Positions 27,026-35,643 of a stretch of 64,000 bases of DNA are shown piece by piece. Each line of letters begins with the position of its first letter. Position 1 is the stretch's first letter. Source of the stretch: Bradyrhizobium lupini. Lineage in GTDB: Bacteria; Pseudomonadota; Alphaproteobacteria; Rhizobiales; Xanthobacteraceae. Location of the stretch: the NCBI RefSeq assembly GCF_040939785.1, contig NZ_CP162553.1:1736001-1800000 (forward strand), written 5' to 3'. Both the position numbers and the translations under genes were made by a program. The notes below the pieces were generated by a model that saw nothing but the letters and a program-made list of their open reading frames with translations, ran no database searches and had not been told where the DNA came from.

Positions 27026-27252
27026 GAACAAGTTCCTGACATCGTTCGGCCCGCCGGAGGCCAGCAGCGATGCTGCGTGAGCAGACTCTTCGGGGATGGA
27101 AAAGAGGTGGCGGGAGCGGACAGCATAGTGCGGCAGACGCACGGCGGCCAATCAAGATCGGGTTAGGTGCTTCCTCACCGTCCCCCGGCTTACGGTTTCT
27201 TGACCGCGGGCCTACGGTTTTGCAACGTGCCGGATGACGGCTCGGAGCTGAC

Positions 27253-27672
27253 CTAGTGCTTCCAGTTGCAGATGCCGCCGCTGCGGCACGGCCAGGTCTG
27301 GATCCGGGTGTCCATCGCCTGCGCGTCGAGCGGATTGCCGTGGCGATGCGCGAGCTTGGTGCGTGCCGCGCCGCGTGGCTGCGCGGGCTTGACGTGCGCG
27401 ACCTTCGGCTCCGACACGCGCACGCGTTCGGCGGCGACCTTCTTCGGCACGTCGACCGGCTCGGCGCGCGCCTGCGCCTCGTTGCCACCGCGCGCCTCCA
27501 GCGCGACAGGCGCGAACCGGGTTTCGGGCCCGAGCCGCTTGGGCGACAACACCGCCTTCGAAAGATCGAGGCCGAGATAGTCGTCGGGCTTGTAGTCGTC
27601 AGCGCGCGCGACGCCGCCCCATGCGAGCACGAGGGCAACGGCCATTGCAAAAGGAGCGCTCTTCAGAATCAC
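27253..27672 (-). CDS. exported protein of unknown function (139 aa)
   Basis: A clear signal peptide (MILKSAPFAMAVALVLAWGG, then VARADD) is followed by YKPDDYLGLDLSKAVLSPKR, a Lys/Ala/Pro-rich middle, and a C-terminus with two cysteines (WPCRSGGICNWKH). This pattern is familiar among Bradyrhizobium exported proteins of unknown role. An SD-like AGGAGG lies about 7-10 nt upstream of the ATG. The gene sits between AKR and the nitronate monooxygenase on the same strand, but the gaps on both sides suggest separate units. Confidence 0.75.
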   Translation of the reverse strand: MILKSAPFAMAVALVLAWGGVARADDYKPDDYLGLDLSKAVLSPKRLGPETRFAPVALEARGGNEAQARAEPVDVPKKVAAERVRVSEPKVAHVKPAQPRGAARTKLAHRHGNPLDAQAMDTRIQTWPCRSGGICNWKH

Positions 27673-27779
27673 GGACGCCTCCTGAAATTGATTGTTAAGA
27701 GGTAATTTACCTCTATTTAGGAGGCGTCGCGCGCAATTCCAGCGGTCAGCTGCCGCCGTGGTTAAGAAGTTTGGCGGTG

Positions 27780-28781
27780 TCAGGCGACCTTTCGCGGTGC
27801 ACCCGTCTCTTCAAGAAACCCCATTAGACGGGTACGGATGATGGTTTCCGCCTCAGCCATGATCCTGTCGACGAGTTCCTTGCAGGTGGGGATGTCGTGG
27901 ATGAGGCCTGCGACCATTCCGCAGCTCCAGGCGCCGGCGTCCATCTGCCCGTCCAGCATGATCCTGGGATAGACGCCCGCGACCTGGTCGTGGATGTCGT
28001 CGATCTTCAGCTTGTCGCCCTTCTCGCGTTCAATCTCGAGCAGGCGGTCGACATTGGCGTTCTTCAGCACGCGCTCGGTGTTGCGCAGGCTCCGCATGAT
28101 GAGGCGGGTGTCGCGTTCGGTCGCCGCGACCAGCGCGTTCTTGACGTTCTGATGCACCGGGGCTTCCTTGGTCGCGATGAAGCGCGTGCCCATGTTCATG
28201 CCGGCCGCCCCCAGCGACAGCGCCGCGACGAGGCTGCGGCCGTCCGCCATGCCGCCGGATGCGACGAACGGAATCTTCAATTCCTCCGCCGCGCGCGGCA
28301 GCAGAATCATGTTGGGAATGTCGTCCTCGCCGGGATGGCCGCCGCACTCAAAGCCGTCGACGCTGACCGCGTCGCATCCGATGCGCTCGGCTTTCAAGGA
28401 GTGGCGCACCGAGGTGCATTTGTGGATGACCGTGATCCCGGCGGCCTTCAGCGCCGGCATGTAGGCTTCCGGGCTGCGGCCGGCGGTCTCCACGGACTTG
28501 ATGCCGCCTTCGACGATGGCGGCGATGTATTCCGGATAAGGCGGCGCGGCGAAGGTCGGCAGGAAAGTGAGGTTCACGCCGAACGGCTTGTCGGTCATAT
28601 CGCGGCAGCGTGCGATCTCTTTTGCCAGCAGCTCCGGCGTCTTCTGCGTGAGACCGGTGATGATGCCGAGTCCGCCGGCATTGGAGACGGCAGCCGCCAG
28701 CTCGGCAAAGCCGACGAAATGCATGCCGCCCTGGATGATGGGGTGCTCGATGCCGAACAGTTCGGTGATCGCGGTCTTCAC
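27780..28781 (-). CDS. nitronate monooxygenase / enoyl reductase-type flavoprotein
   Basis: This FMN-dependent TIM-barrel enzyme of 333 aa belongs to the NMO/FabK family. Seen: HPIIQGGMHFVGFAELAAAV at the N-terminus (FMN), SVDGFECGGHPGED with the catalytic-type His, and PFVASGGMADGRSLVAAL with GAAGMNMGTRF for phosphate binding. Possible activities are oxidation of alkyl nitronates or NAD(P)H-linked reduction; bacterial annotation is often uncertain. It lies 107 nt downstream of emrB on the same strand and may be read from the same transcript. Confidence 0.9.
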   Translation of the reverse strand: MKTAITELFGIEHPIIQGGMHFVGFAELAAAVSNAGGLGIITGLTQKTPELLAKEIARCRDMTDKPFGVNLTFLPTFAAPPYPEYIAAIVEGGIKSVETAGRSPEAYMPALKAAGITVIHKCTSVRHSLKAERIGCDAVSVDGFECGGHPGEDDIPNMILLPRAAEELKIPFVASGGMADGRSLVAALSLGAAGMNMGTRFIATKEAPVHQNVKNALVAATERDTRLIMRSLRNTERVLKNANVDRLLEIEREKGDKLKIDDIHDQVAGVYPRIMLDGQMDAGAWSCGMVAGLIHDIPTCKELVDRIMAEAETIIRTRLMGFLEETGAPRKVA

Positions 28782-28888
28782 TTAAATTACCTCCCGGGCT
28801 TTTGCTTGACGTTCGCGCCAGTCTAGCCGGACTTTTGCGCCGCGGTCATCCTTTCTCTCTCGCCATTTCTCTCAGAACGGCCGTAGGC

Positions 28889-30508
28889 TCAATGCCCCCG
28901 CGCGGGAGCGCCCAGCTTGATCGGGCGCAGCGCCGCGGCGGTCGGGATCATCAGCACCGCGATGATCGCGAGCGTCCAGAACACGTCGATATAAGCGAGC
29001 AAATCGACCTGCTGCTGCAAGGTGCGCCCAACCCAGGCGACCGCCTGCGAGGCTGCATCACTCGCGTTCGAGCCCTGAGCCTGGAAGAAGCGGGTCATCA
29101 TCTCGATGGTCTGCTGATAGCCGAGGTCCGATGGCGCGGCGTGCTCGATCAGGCGGCTCTGGTGGAATTGCTGGCGCTGCGCCAGAATTGTCTGCGCCAG
29201 CGCGACGCCCATGGAGCCGCCGATATTGCGGGCGACGTTGATCAGCGCCGACGCCTGGTTGGTCTTGTCGGGCGGCACACCGTCATAGGACGCGGTCGTG
29301 ACCGGCAGGAACAGGAAAGGAAGACCGAGCGCGAGGAAGATCCGCGACATCGCGGCATAGCCGTAGGTGATATCGCCGGTAAGGCCCGTGAGATGCCACA
29401 TCGAGAAGGCGACGATGGCGGCACCGAACATGATGAGATATTTCGGCTGCACGCTGCTGACGAGGCGGCCGACCACTGGCATCAGCACCAGGGTCGCGAC
29501 GCCGCCGGGCGACAAAGCGAGACCGGCCAGCATGGCGGTGTAGTTCAAATCGCTCTGGAGCAGTTGCGGCAAAAGCTGTGTCGTCGAGATCAGCACCGCG
29601 CCGGTCGCAAGCATGACCAGGAAGCAGGCGGCGAACTGGCGACGGCCCAGCAGGCGGAGATCGACGATGGGATCCTCCCGCGTCAGCTCCCACGGGATCA
29701 GCGCAAGCAGTGACATGGCCGAAAGTACCGCGAAGAACACGATCATGTTCGAGCCGAACCAGTCGTTGCGCTGGCCCTCGTCCAGCACGTATTCGAGCGA
29801 GCCGAGCCCGATCGCGACCAGCAGGAAGCCGACATAGTCGACGCGCAGGCCCTTGCTCAGCAGCTTCTCCCTCTCCTCCTCCGCGCCCGAGGGCTCCTTG
29901 ACCAGCGTGCCGACCAGGAACAGCGACAGCAATCCCATGGGGACGTTGATCAGAAACACCCAGTGCCAGGTGTAGGTGTCGGTGATCCAGCCGCCGAGCG
30001 TCGGACCGACCACGGGCGCGACCACGACCGCGACGCCATAGATCGCGAACGCCTGGCCGCGCTTGTGCGGCGGGAAGGAGTCGGCGAGGATCGCCTGCTC
30101 GCTGGTCGCCATGCCGCCGCCACCAAGGCCCTGAAGGATTCGGAACAGCACCAGCGCCTGCAGATTCCAGGCGAAGCCGCACAAAAGCGAGGAGACCGTG
30201 AAGATCGCAACGCACATCATGTAGAAGCGCTTGCGGCCGATCACGGTCGACAGCCAGCCCGAGATCGACAGCACGATGGCGTTGGCGACGAGATAGCTGG
30301 TGATGACGTAGGTGCTCTCGTCGATGCCGACGGCAAGCCCACCGGCGATGTGGCGCAAGGCAACGTTGGCAATGGTGGTGTCGAGCACCTCCATGAAGGT
30401 CGCGATCGAGACGACGAACGCGATGAGATAGGGATTATGACCGCCCGCCGCCGAGCGCTCCGGCGACCAGCCGCCCGCGGATGCACTGCCCTGCGCCGTG
30501 TCGGTCAT
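28889..30508 (-). CDS. emrB: DHA2-family multidrug efflux MFS permease (EmrB-like)
   Basis: This inner-membrane drug:H+ antiporter of 539 aa has about 14 hydrophobic segments. Family signatures are LDTTIANVALRHIAG in the first helix, WLSTVIGRKRFYMMCV in the loop 2/3 motif A, and APVVGPTLGGWITDTYTWHW for the antiporter motif C. It works with a membrane-fusion protein and an outer-membrane channel. Its ATG overlaps the stop of the upstream emrA-like gene by 4 nt (ATGA), so they are translationally coupled. The exported compounds cannot be predicted. Confidence 0.94.
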   Translation of the reverse strand: MTDTAQGSASAGGWSPERSAAGGHNPYLIAFVVSIATFMEVLDTTIANVALRHIAGGLAVGIDESTYVITSYLVANAIVLSISGWLSTVIGRKRFYMMCVAIFTVSSLLCGFAWNLQALVLFRILQGLGGGGMATSEQAILADSFPPHKRGQAFAIYGVAVVVAPVVGPTLGGWITDTYTWHWVFLINVPMGLLSLFLVGTLVKEPSGAEEEREKLLSKGLRVDYVGFLLVAIGLGSLEYVLDEGQRNDWFGSNMIVFFAVLSAMSLLALIPWELTREDPIVDLRLLGRRQFAACFLVMLATGAVLISTTQLLPQLLQSDLNYTAMLAGLALSPGGVATLVLMPVVGRLVSSVQPKYLIMFGAAIVAFSMWHLTGLTGDITYGYAAMSRIFLALGLPFLFLPVTTASYDGVPPDKTNQASALINVARNIGGSMGVALAQTILAQRQQFHQSRLIEHAAPSDLGYQQTIEMMTRFFQAQGSNASDAASQAVAWVGRTLQQQVDLLAYIDVFWTLAIIAVLMIPTAAALRPIKLGAPARGH

Positions 30509-31656
30509 CGCACCCTGGTCCAGGGCACGACCGACATGCCGGGACCAACGGGCAGATCGGCCGGCCAGCTGTCGACCACGATCTTCACCGGCACGCGCTG
30601 CACCACCTTGACGTAATTTCCGGTGGCGTTCTCCGCCGGCAACAGGCTGAACGCGGTGCCGGAGCCCGGCTGCACGGAGTCGACATGGCCGGTGAGCTTG
30701 CGCGCGGGATAGGCATCGATGCGGATCTCGACCGGCTGACCCGGCCGCATGTCGTTGAGCTGCGTCTCCTTGTAGTTGGCGACGATCCAGACCTCGTCAG
30801 GCACGAACATCATCAGGCTCTGTCCGGCTGTCACGAAAGTGCCCTTGGCGCCGCTGAGCTTGACGACGCGGCCGGACTGCGCCGCAACCACGCTGGTATA
30901 TTGCAGGTTCAGCTTGGCCTGATCGAGCTGCGCCTGCGACTGCTGGAGCTGCGCCCGGGCGCCCTCGAGCTGCGCCTGCAGCGTCTTGATGCCGACCTGC
31001 GCGGCCGTCACAGCGGTCTTCGCGCGTTCCGTGTTGGCCTGCTGCGCCTGAAGATCGGAGCGGGTCTGCTGCTGGCGCTGCACGGTGCCGGCGCCCTTCT
31101 CGACCAGATCCTGGGCGCGCGCGAATTCTTCCTGCGAGAACTGAAGCTGGGCCTGGGCCTGTTCGAGCTGCGCCTCCGCCTGCTTGATCTGCTCCTGCTG
31201 GGAGACGATCTGCGCCTCGACATTGGCGATGTTCGCCCTGGCGACCGCGACCTGCGCATTGGCCTGATCGATGGCGATGCGATAGTCGCGCTCGTCGATC
31301 TTGGCGAGAAGGTCCCCGGCTTTGACATGCTGGTTGTCCGTCACGGGTATGTCGGTCACGTAGCCGCCAACCTTGGAGGCCACGGAAAAGCTGCGCGCGG
31401 CGACGAAGGCATCGTCGGTGGATTCATAGTGGCGCACCTGGAGCCAATAGAGCACTCCGCCGATAAGGGCCGCGAGCAAGACGATGGTGCCAACGCTTGC
31501 CAGCAACCAATGCTCGCGAAGCGACGGCGCCTTGGCCGGCTTCGAGTCCGTGGCGTCATGGGCCTGATCAGGAGATATCTTCGGAGCTTCCTTCGCCCTC
31601 TGCGGCTGCTCCGCGGACGGTCCACGCTCCCGTGTTTGAGCATCCACGGTGAACAC
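30505..31656 (-). CDS. emrA: HlyD-family membrane fusion protein (EmrA-like)
   Basis: This periplasmic adaptor of 383 aa has one N-terminal membrane helix (about 51-71). A lipoyl/biotinyl-type half follows (FVAARSFSVASKVGGYVTDI), then a long Gln/Ala-rich coiled-coil hairpin at about 130-245 and the second lipoyl half with beta-barrel (YTSVVAAQSGRVVKLSGAKG). It bridges EmrB to a TolC-type channel, which is not encoded here. The 60-nt leader carries a near-consensus EcfG-type promoter, suggesting stress induction of the pump. Confidence 0.93.
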   Translation of the reverse strand: MFTVDAQTRERGPSAEQPQRAKEAPKISPDQAHDATDSKPAKAPSLREHWLLASVGTIVLLAALIGGVLYWLQVRHYESTDDAFVAARSFSVASKVGGYVTDIPVTDNQHVKAGDLLAKIDERDYRIAIDQANAQVAVARANIANVEAQIVSQQEQIKQAEAQLEQAQAQLQFSQEEFARAQDLVEKGAGTVQRQQQTRSDLQAQQANTERAKTAVTAAQVGIKTLQAQLEGARAQLQQSQAQLDQAKLNLQYTSVVAAQSGRVVKLSGAKGTFVTAGQSLMMFVPDEVWIVANYKETQLNDMRPGQPVEIRIDAYPARKLTGHVDSVQPGSGTAFSLLPAENATGNYVKVVQRVPVKIVVDSWPADLPVGPGMSVVPWTRVR

Positions 31657-31715
31657 CTTTCTCGGGGATCAAACTGGCGGCAGAGCCGCCAAGCCGGCAC
31701 ACGCGCCGCGAGCCC

Positions 31716-31740
31716 AACTGCAACTCCTGATCATGGTTCC
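31716..31740 (-). promoter_or_regulatory. candidate EcfG-type promoter for emrAB
   Basis: On the minus strand GGAAC (31736-31740), 16 nt, then AGTT (31716-31719). One position differs from CGTT. The emrA start is 60 nt downstream. Confidence 0.45.
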
Positions 31741-31845
31741 GCTTGTTGCGAGCACCATCGCGTTCGTGAACGCCTGCCCAAAAAGCGAGCGCGGCACAGT
31801 GCATGCCGCGCTCGCCTCGATATCTCATGGGAAGCGCACCCGGTC

Positions 31846-32004
31846 TCAGTGCGTCTTCGTCGCGTGCCATTTCTCGAGATCGGGTTTCACCTCGTCCGAT
31901 CCCTGCTCCTTTTCCGGAGTGCCCTTCCAGGGCTTGTCCGTCTGCTTGTGCGAACCCCAGTCGCTCTGCTGCCGGGGATCGTCGTTAGGCCATTCCTTGC
32001 TCAT
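31846..32004 (-). CDS. small hydrophilic protein (52 aa)
   Basis: Direct reading gives an ORF from ATG 32004 to the stop at 31846. The peptide begins MSKEWPNDDPRQQSDWGSHK and ends in LEKWHATKTH. It is highly charged, with four Trp and no hydrophobic core, typical of small stress-induced hydrophilic proteins. A good ribosome-binding site (AAAGGAAGC) precedes the ATG. It starts 24 nt after the PRC-barrel stop on the same strand, so the two probably share the EcfG-type promoter at 32435-32460. Confidence 0.7.
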   Translation of the reverse strand: MSKEWPNDDPRQQSDWGSHKQTDKPWKGTPEKEQGSDEVKPDLEKWHATKTH

Positions 32005-32028
32005 CGAGCTTCCTTTCGTTGGAAACGC

Positions 32029-32403
32029 TTACGCGAAGGGGACACCGTAATAGGAGTTGATCCCGCGAACCGCGGCGTCATCACCCCAGTTCCAATCACT
32101 CCGTTCGCCGTATTTGGGCGCGCCTTCCAGTTCCTTGGTGGTGATGCCGGTGACGTAACCGCCGAGCTCCGTGTCGTATTTCAGCGACTGCCACGGCAGC
32201 GGATAGTGGTCGTTGCCGAGGCCCAGAAATCCGCCGAAGCCGAGCACGGCGTAGGACACCTTGCCGCTGATCTTGTCGATCATCACGCGTTCGATCGAGC
32301 CGATTTTGTTGCGATCGGCACCGTAGACCGATGTTCCCTCGACCTTGTCGCTGCCGATCAACCGACCCATCTCGTTTTGGTCCAGTTCACCCTGATTCAA
32401 CAT
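32029..32403 (-). CDS. PRC-barrel domain protein (124 aa)
   Basis: The start at ATG 32403 (MLNQGELDQNEMGRLIGSDK) gives a cytoplasmic protein. The PRC-barrel core is VYGADRNKIGSIERVMIDKI followed by VSYAVLGFGGFLGLGNDHYP, the layout of the domain found in stress and ribosome-maturation proteins. The C-terminal tail (WNWGDDAAVRGINSYYGVPF) is conserved in Bradyrhizobium PRC-barrel stress proteins as I recall them. The frame is open upstream to 32586, but that part overlaps the divergent promoter. Function at molecular level is unknown. Confidence 0.85.
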   Translation of the reverse strand: MLNQGELDQNEMGRLIGSDKVEGTSVYGADRNKIGSIERVMIDKISGKVSYAVLGFGGFLGLGNDHYPLPWQSLKYDTELGGYVTGITTKELEGAPKYGERSDWNWGDDAAVRGINSYYGVPFA

Positions 32404-32434
32404 CTCAATTCTCCACTCAGCCAGTTGTGGAGAC

Positions 32435-32460
32435 AACCCGAAGAGGTGCGCGATCGTTCC
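32435..32460 (-). promoter_or_regulatory. candidate EcfG-type promoter for PRC-barrel gene
   Basis: Minus strand GGAAC (32456-32460), 17 nt, GGTT (32435-32438). One base differs from CGTT. The PRC-barrel ATG is 32 nt downstream. A second GGAAC lies just upstream. Confidence 0.5.
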
Positions 32461-32481
32461 GGCATGTTCCGTCAGACTTGA

Positions 32482-32506
32482 GGAACATCGCCGGAAACGG
32501 GTGGTT
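32482..32506 (+). promoter_or_regulatory. candidate EcfG-type promoter for ThDP enzyme gene
   Basis: GGAAC (32482-32486), 16 nt, GGTT (32503-32506), with the start codon 54 nt downstream. It is back to back with the minus-strand element at 32435-32460. Confidence 0.5.
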
Positions 32507-32560
32507 CTCTCAACTTCAAATCCCGGAAACCAAATACCGGAAAACGAAGGGCCGCCCTTG

Positions 32561-34348
32561 ATGTCCCAGACCGTCTCCGACTTCATCGTTCAACGTCTGC
32601 ATCAATGGGGCGTGCGCCACCTCTTTGGCTATCCTGGCGATGGCATCAACGGCGTGTTCGGAGCCCTTCAGCGTGCTGAGGGCAAGATCGGCTTTGTTCA
32701 GACCCGGCATGAGGAGATGGCCGCTTTCATGGCGAGCGCCTATGCGAAGTTCTCTGGCCAACTCGGGGTCTGTATCGCAACTTCGGGCCCCGGCGCCTCG
32801 CATCTGATCACCGGGCTCTACGATGCCCTGCTGGATCACCAGCCCGTGCTCGCGATCGTCGGCCAGCAGGCACGCAATGCGCTGGGCGGGCAATATCAGC
32901 AGGAACTCGATCTCGTCTCGATGTTCAAGGATGTGGCTGGCGCCTACGTCATGCAGGCCTCCTCGCCGGCGCAGATCCGGCATCTGATCGATCGATCGAT
33001 CCGGATCGCGCTGGCCCGGCGGACGCCAACGGTGATCATCCTGCCCAACGATATCCAGGAGGAGCCCTACGAGGACCCGCCGCGCGCTCACGGCACTCTG
33101 CACTCCGGCATTGGCTATAGCGCTCCAAGCATCAAGCCTCGTGACGCTGACCTCGACCGTGCCGCCGAGGTGCTCAATGCCGGCAAGAAGGTCGCGATGC
33201 TCATCGGCGCCGGCGCGCTCCACGCCACCGAGGAGGTGATCGCGGTCGCCGACCGCTTGTCCGCCGGCTGCGCCAAGGCGCTGCTCGGCAAGGCGGCGCT
33301 CCCCGACGATCTGCCGTGGGTCACCGGCTCGATCGGCCTGCTCGGCACCGAACCCAGCTACAACATGATGATGGAATGCGACACACTGCTGATGGTCGGC
33401 TCCGCCTTTCCCTATGCCGAATTCCTGCCGAAGGAAGGCGCGGCGCGCGGCGTGCAGATCGACATCGACGCCAGCATGATGTCGATCCGCTTTCCCATGG
33501 AGGTCGGCCTCGTCGGCGATGCCGCCGAGACGCTGCGCGCCCTGCTGCCGCGACTGAAACCCAAGAGCGATGGCGCCTGGCGCCAGGGTATCCAGGACGA
33601 CGTCGCGAAATGGTGGAAGACGCTCGATGATCGGGCACATCAGCCCGCAGCACCGGTCAATCCGCAGCTCGTCGCCTGGGAGCTGTCTCCGCGCCTGCCC
33701 GACCGCGCCATCGTCACCAGCGATTCCGGCTCCTGCGCCAACTGGTTCGCGCGCGACCTGAAGATGCGCCGCGGCATGACGGCCTCGCTCTCAGGCGGGC
33801 TCGCCTCGATGGGTGCCGCGGTGCCCTATGCGCTCGCCGCGAAATACGCCCATTCCGACCGCCCGGTGATCGCACTCGTCGGCGACGGCGCGATGCAGAT
33901 GAACAACATGGCCGAGCTGATCACCGCCGCCAAGTATTGGCGCGACTGGAAGGATCCGCGCTTCATCGTCTGCGTCTTCAACAATGAAGACCTCAACCAG
34001 GTGACCTGGGAGCAGCGCGTCATCAACGGCGATCCGAAATTCGAGGCATCGCAGCGCATACCAAACGTGTCCTATTCGCGCTTTGCCGAACTGATCGGCC
34101 TCTCCGGCATCTATGTCGACAGCCCGCGGCTGCTGGGCTCGGCCTGGGAGCAGGCGCTGGCGAGCGAGATGCCGGTGGTGCTGGAGGTGAAGACCGATCC
34201 CGAAGTGCCGCCGCTGCCGCCGCACATCACCTTGCAGCAGGCCAAGAACTTCTCGCTTGCGCTGCTGAAGGGCGATCCCAACGAGAGCGGAGTGATCAAG
34301 GGGGCGGCGCGGCAGGTGCTGGAAAAGATCCTACCTGGAAACGAATGA
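32561..34348 (+). CDS. thiamine diphosphate-dependent enzyme (pyruvate oxidase / acetolactate synthase-like)
   Basis: The 595-aa protein starts at ATG 32561 (MSQTVSDFIVQRLHQWGVRH). The N-terminal Pyr domain has the activating Glu in QTRHEEMAAFMASAYAK. The central Rossmann-like domain has MLIGAGALHATEEV. The C-terminal PP domain has the ThDP motif GDGAMQMNNMAE with the metal-binding Asn later in CVFNNEDLNQVTWEQ. It resembles PoxB-type enzymes rather than IlvB. FAD binding is possible but unclear. Its EcfG-type promoter and the small hydrophilic gene 8 nt downstream suggest a stress-linked operon. Confidence 0.88.
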   Translation: MSQTVSDFIVQRLHQWGVRHLFGYPGDGINGVFGALQRAEGKIGFVQTRHEEMAAFMASAYAKFSGQLGVCIATSGPGASHLITGLYDALLDHQPVLAIVGQQARNALGGQYQQELDLVSMFKDVAGAYVMQASSPAQIRHLIDRSIRIALARRTPTVIILPNDIQEEPYEDPPRAHGTLHSGIGYSAPSIKPRDADLDRAAEVLNAGKKVAMLIGAGALHATEEVIAVADRLSAGCAKALLGKAALPDDLPWVTGSIGLLGTEPSYNMMMECDTLLMVGSAFPYAEFLPKEGAARGVQIDIDASMMSIRFPMEVGLVGDAAETLRALLPRLKPKSDGAWRQGIQDDVAKWWKTLDDRAHQPAAPVNPQLVAWELSPRLPDRAIVTSDSGSCANWFARDLKMRRGMTASLSGGLASMGAAVPYALAAKYAHSDRPVIALVGDGAMQMNNMAELITAAKYWRDWKDPRFIVCVFNNEDLNQVTWEQRVINGDPKFEASQRIPNVSYSRFAELIGLSGIYVDSPRLLGSAWEQALASEMPVVLEVKTDPEVPPLPPHITLQQAKNFSLALLKGDPNESGVIKGAARQVLEKILPGNE

Positions 34349-34356
34349 GGTGAAGC

Positions 34357-34584
34357 ATGAGCGATTTCCGCGATATCCAGCACGGCGTCAACGATCCCGT
34401 GGATGGCCTCGACGTGAAGCGGCAGATCAACGACAACCGGACGCCGCATGAACGGGCACAACGCCATGCAGACGTGCGTGCCGAGGCCACTGCCACGCCG
34501 AGCGAGCCATTTCTGCCCGAACGGCTTCGGCGCAAGCCTACCGATCCAATCAACCCGCGGAGCGGGCGGAGACCGACGGATTAG
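34357..34584 (+). CDS. small hydrophilic protein (75 aa)
   Basis: The ORF starts 8 nt after the ThDP enzyme stop with an SD-like GAGGTGAAGC before ATG. The protein is very polar (MSDFRDIQHGVNDPVDGLDV, then many Arg, Asp and Pro) and has no hydrophobic segment, so it is probably intrinsically disordered. It belongs to the class of short basic/acidic proteins common in stress clusters. Its function is unknown. The downstream gene has its own promoter. Confidence 0.7.
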   Translation: MSDFRDIQHGVNDPVDGLDVKRQINDNRTPHERAQRHADVRAEATATPSEPFLPERLRRKPTDPINPRSGRRPTD

Positions 34585-34590
34585 CCGTTA

Positions 34591-34615
34591 GGAACTCCGG
34601 CCGCTGCAGTGTGTT
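34591..34615 (+). promoter_or_regulatory. candidate EcfG-type promoter for DUF4142 gene
   Basis: GGAAC (34591-34595), 16 nt, TGTT (34612-34615). The DUF4142 start codon is 56 nt downstream. Confidence 0.55.
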
Positions 34616-34671
34616 GGTGGGCGCAACGTCGCGCGGCGAGAGGCTGCGCGCCCATTCGGAGGGATCGGACC

Positions 34672-35223
34672 ATGAAACGAATGATTATCGCAGCTGCTTG
34701 CGTGCTGCTCGCAGGCCCCGCACTCGCCCAGTCGCTCGGCGAGAAAACCGGCGTCAACTCGGCGCTCGGCGTCGCGCCCGCCACCGCCGACTTCGTCAAG
34801 GAAGTCGCCATCAGCGATATGTTCGAGATCGAGTCGAGCAAGCTCGCCGAGCAGAAAGGCAACGCGCAGGAGAAGACCTTTGCGCAACAGATGGTGACCG
34901 ACCACACCAAGACCAGCAGCGAACTTAAGGGCCTTGTCAGCGGCGGCAAGGTGCAGGCGACGCTGCCGACAGCACTCGACAGCTCGCATCAGAGCAAACT
35001 CGACAAGCTCAAGAGCGCGAATGGCAAGGACTTCAGTTCGGATTACAATTCGTACCAGGTCAGCGCCCATGAGGACGCGGTCTCGCTGTTCGAGCGTTAC
35101 GCCAAGGGCGGCGACAATTCCGACCTGAAGGATTGGGCCGGCAAGACGCTGCCGGCGCTCAAGCACCATCTCGACATGGCCAAGGAGCTCGGCAAGGCGC
35201 CGAGCGTCGGTCAGACCAAGTAA
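34672..35223 (+). CDS. DUF4142 family exported protein (183 aa)
   Basis: The start at 34672 (MKRMIIAAACVLLAGPALAQ) gives a textbook signal peptide. The mature protein matches DUF4142, a ferritin-like helical bundle: FVKEVAISDMFEIESSKLAE, TFAQQMVTDHTKTSSELKGL, FSSDYNSYQVSAHEDAVSLF and TLPALKHHLDMAKEL. Such proteins are periplasmic, of unknown function, and often stress-induced. The longer frame from 34609 would bury the signal. A second DUF4142-like gene lies at 38600. A terminator follows 9 nt after the stop. Confidence 0.9.
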   Translation: MKRMIIAAACVLLAGPALAQSLGEKTGVNSALGVAPATADFVKEVAISDMFEIESSKLAEQKGNAQEKTFAQQMVTDHTKTSSELKGLVSGGKVQATLPTALDSSHQSKLDKLKSANGKDFSSDYNSYQVSAHEDAVSLFERYAKGGDNSDLKDWAGKTLPALKHHLDMAKELGKAPSVGQTK

Positions 35224-35232
35224 ACATCTTAC

Positions 35233-35266
35233 GAGGACGCCGGCCCTACCGGCGTCCTCTCGTTTT
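35233..35266 (+). terminator. intrinsic terminator after DUF4142 gene
   Basis: GAGGACGCCGG, a 5-nt loop, CCGGCGTCCTC and TCGTTTT form a perfect 11-bp stem with a T-rich tail. Confidence 0.92.
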
Positions 35267-35316
35267 GCAACGATGCCTGTCTCCGCGCAGTGAGATCGAA
35301 GATCGCGGAGATCGTC

Positions 35317-35545
35317 ATGACACATCACGACAAGACTTCAGTATCCCGCCGGCACGTCGTCCAAGCGGCGAGCGCAACGCTCGCTGCTGCTTCGCTGGCC
35401 TCTTCGACAGCGGAGGCATGACGCCGCTCGCCGTTCCGGCCAGCCCGCCGAACTGGCCTCGATTTATGTGCAGCGTGCCGCGGCCGACGCGAGCAATGCG
35501 ACCGGCTAGGTGTATGGGTCCGCTGGTGGATCGGGACAGCCGTAG
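35317..35545 (+). pseudogene. decayed Tat-exported SDR oxidoreductase remnant
   Basis: The ATG at 35317 opens a twin-arginine leader (MTHHDKTSVSRRHVVQAASA then TLAAASLASSTAEA) that hits a stop at 35419-35421. From about 35423, shifted by one base, the DNA reads SGQPAELASIYVQRAAADAS then NATG, a stop codon where Gln is usual, VYGSAGGSGQP and stop. That is the standard C-terminus of a glucose-dehydrogenase-type SDR. The Rossmann core (about 200 residues) is missing. The remnant therefore looks like a Tat-leader SDR gene with an internal deletion, frameshift and nonsense change. Confidence 0.75.
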
Positions 35546-35643
35546 TCGGCGCGGCAGACTTATGCCACGAGGCAGAGCCCAGGAACCTTCTTTGTCTCCG
35601 GGCTTTACAAAACTGTCATGAAGGACATCACGCTTGCAGACCG

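Noticed and set aside
35582..35606. GGAAC-N16-CTTT before the PAP2 gene as a stress promoter
   Set aside because: The conserved G of the -10 element is missing. Left out of the promoter list.
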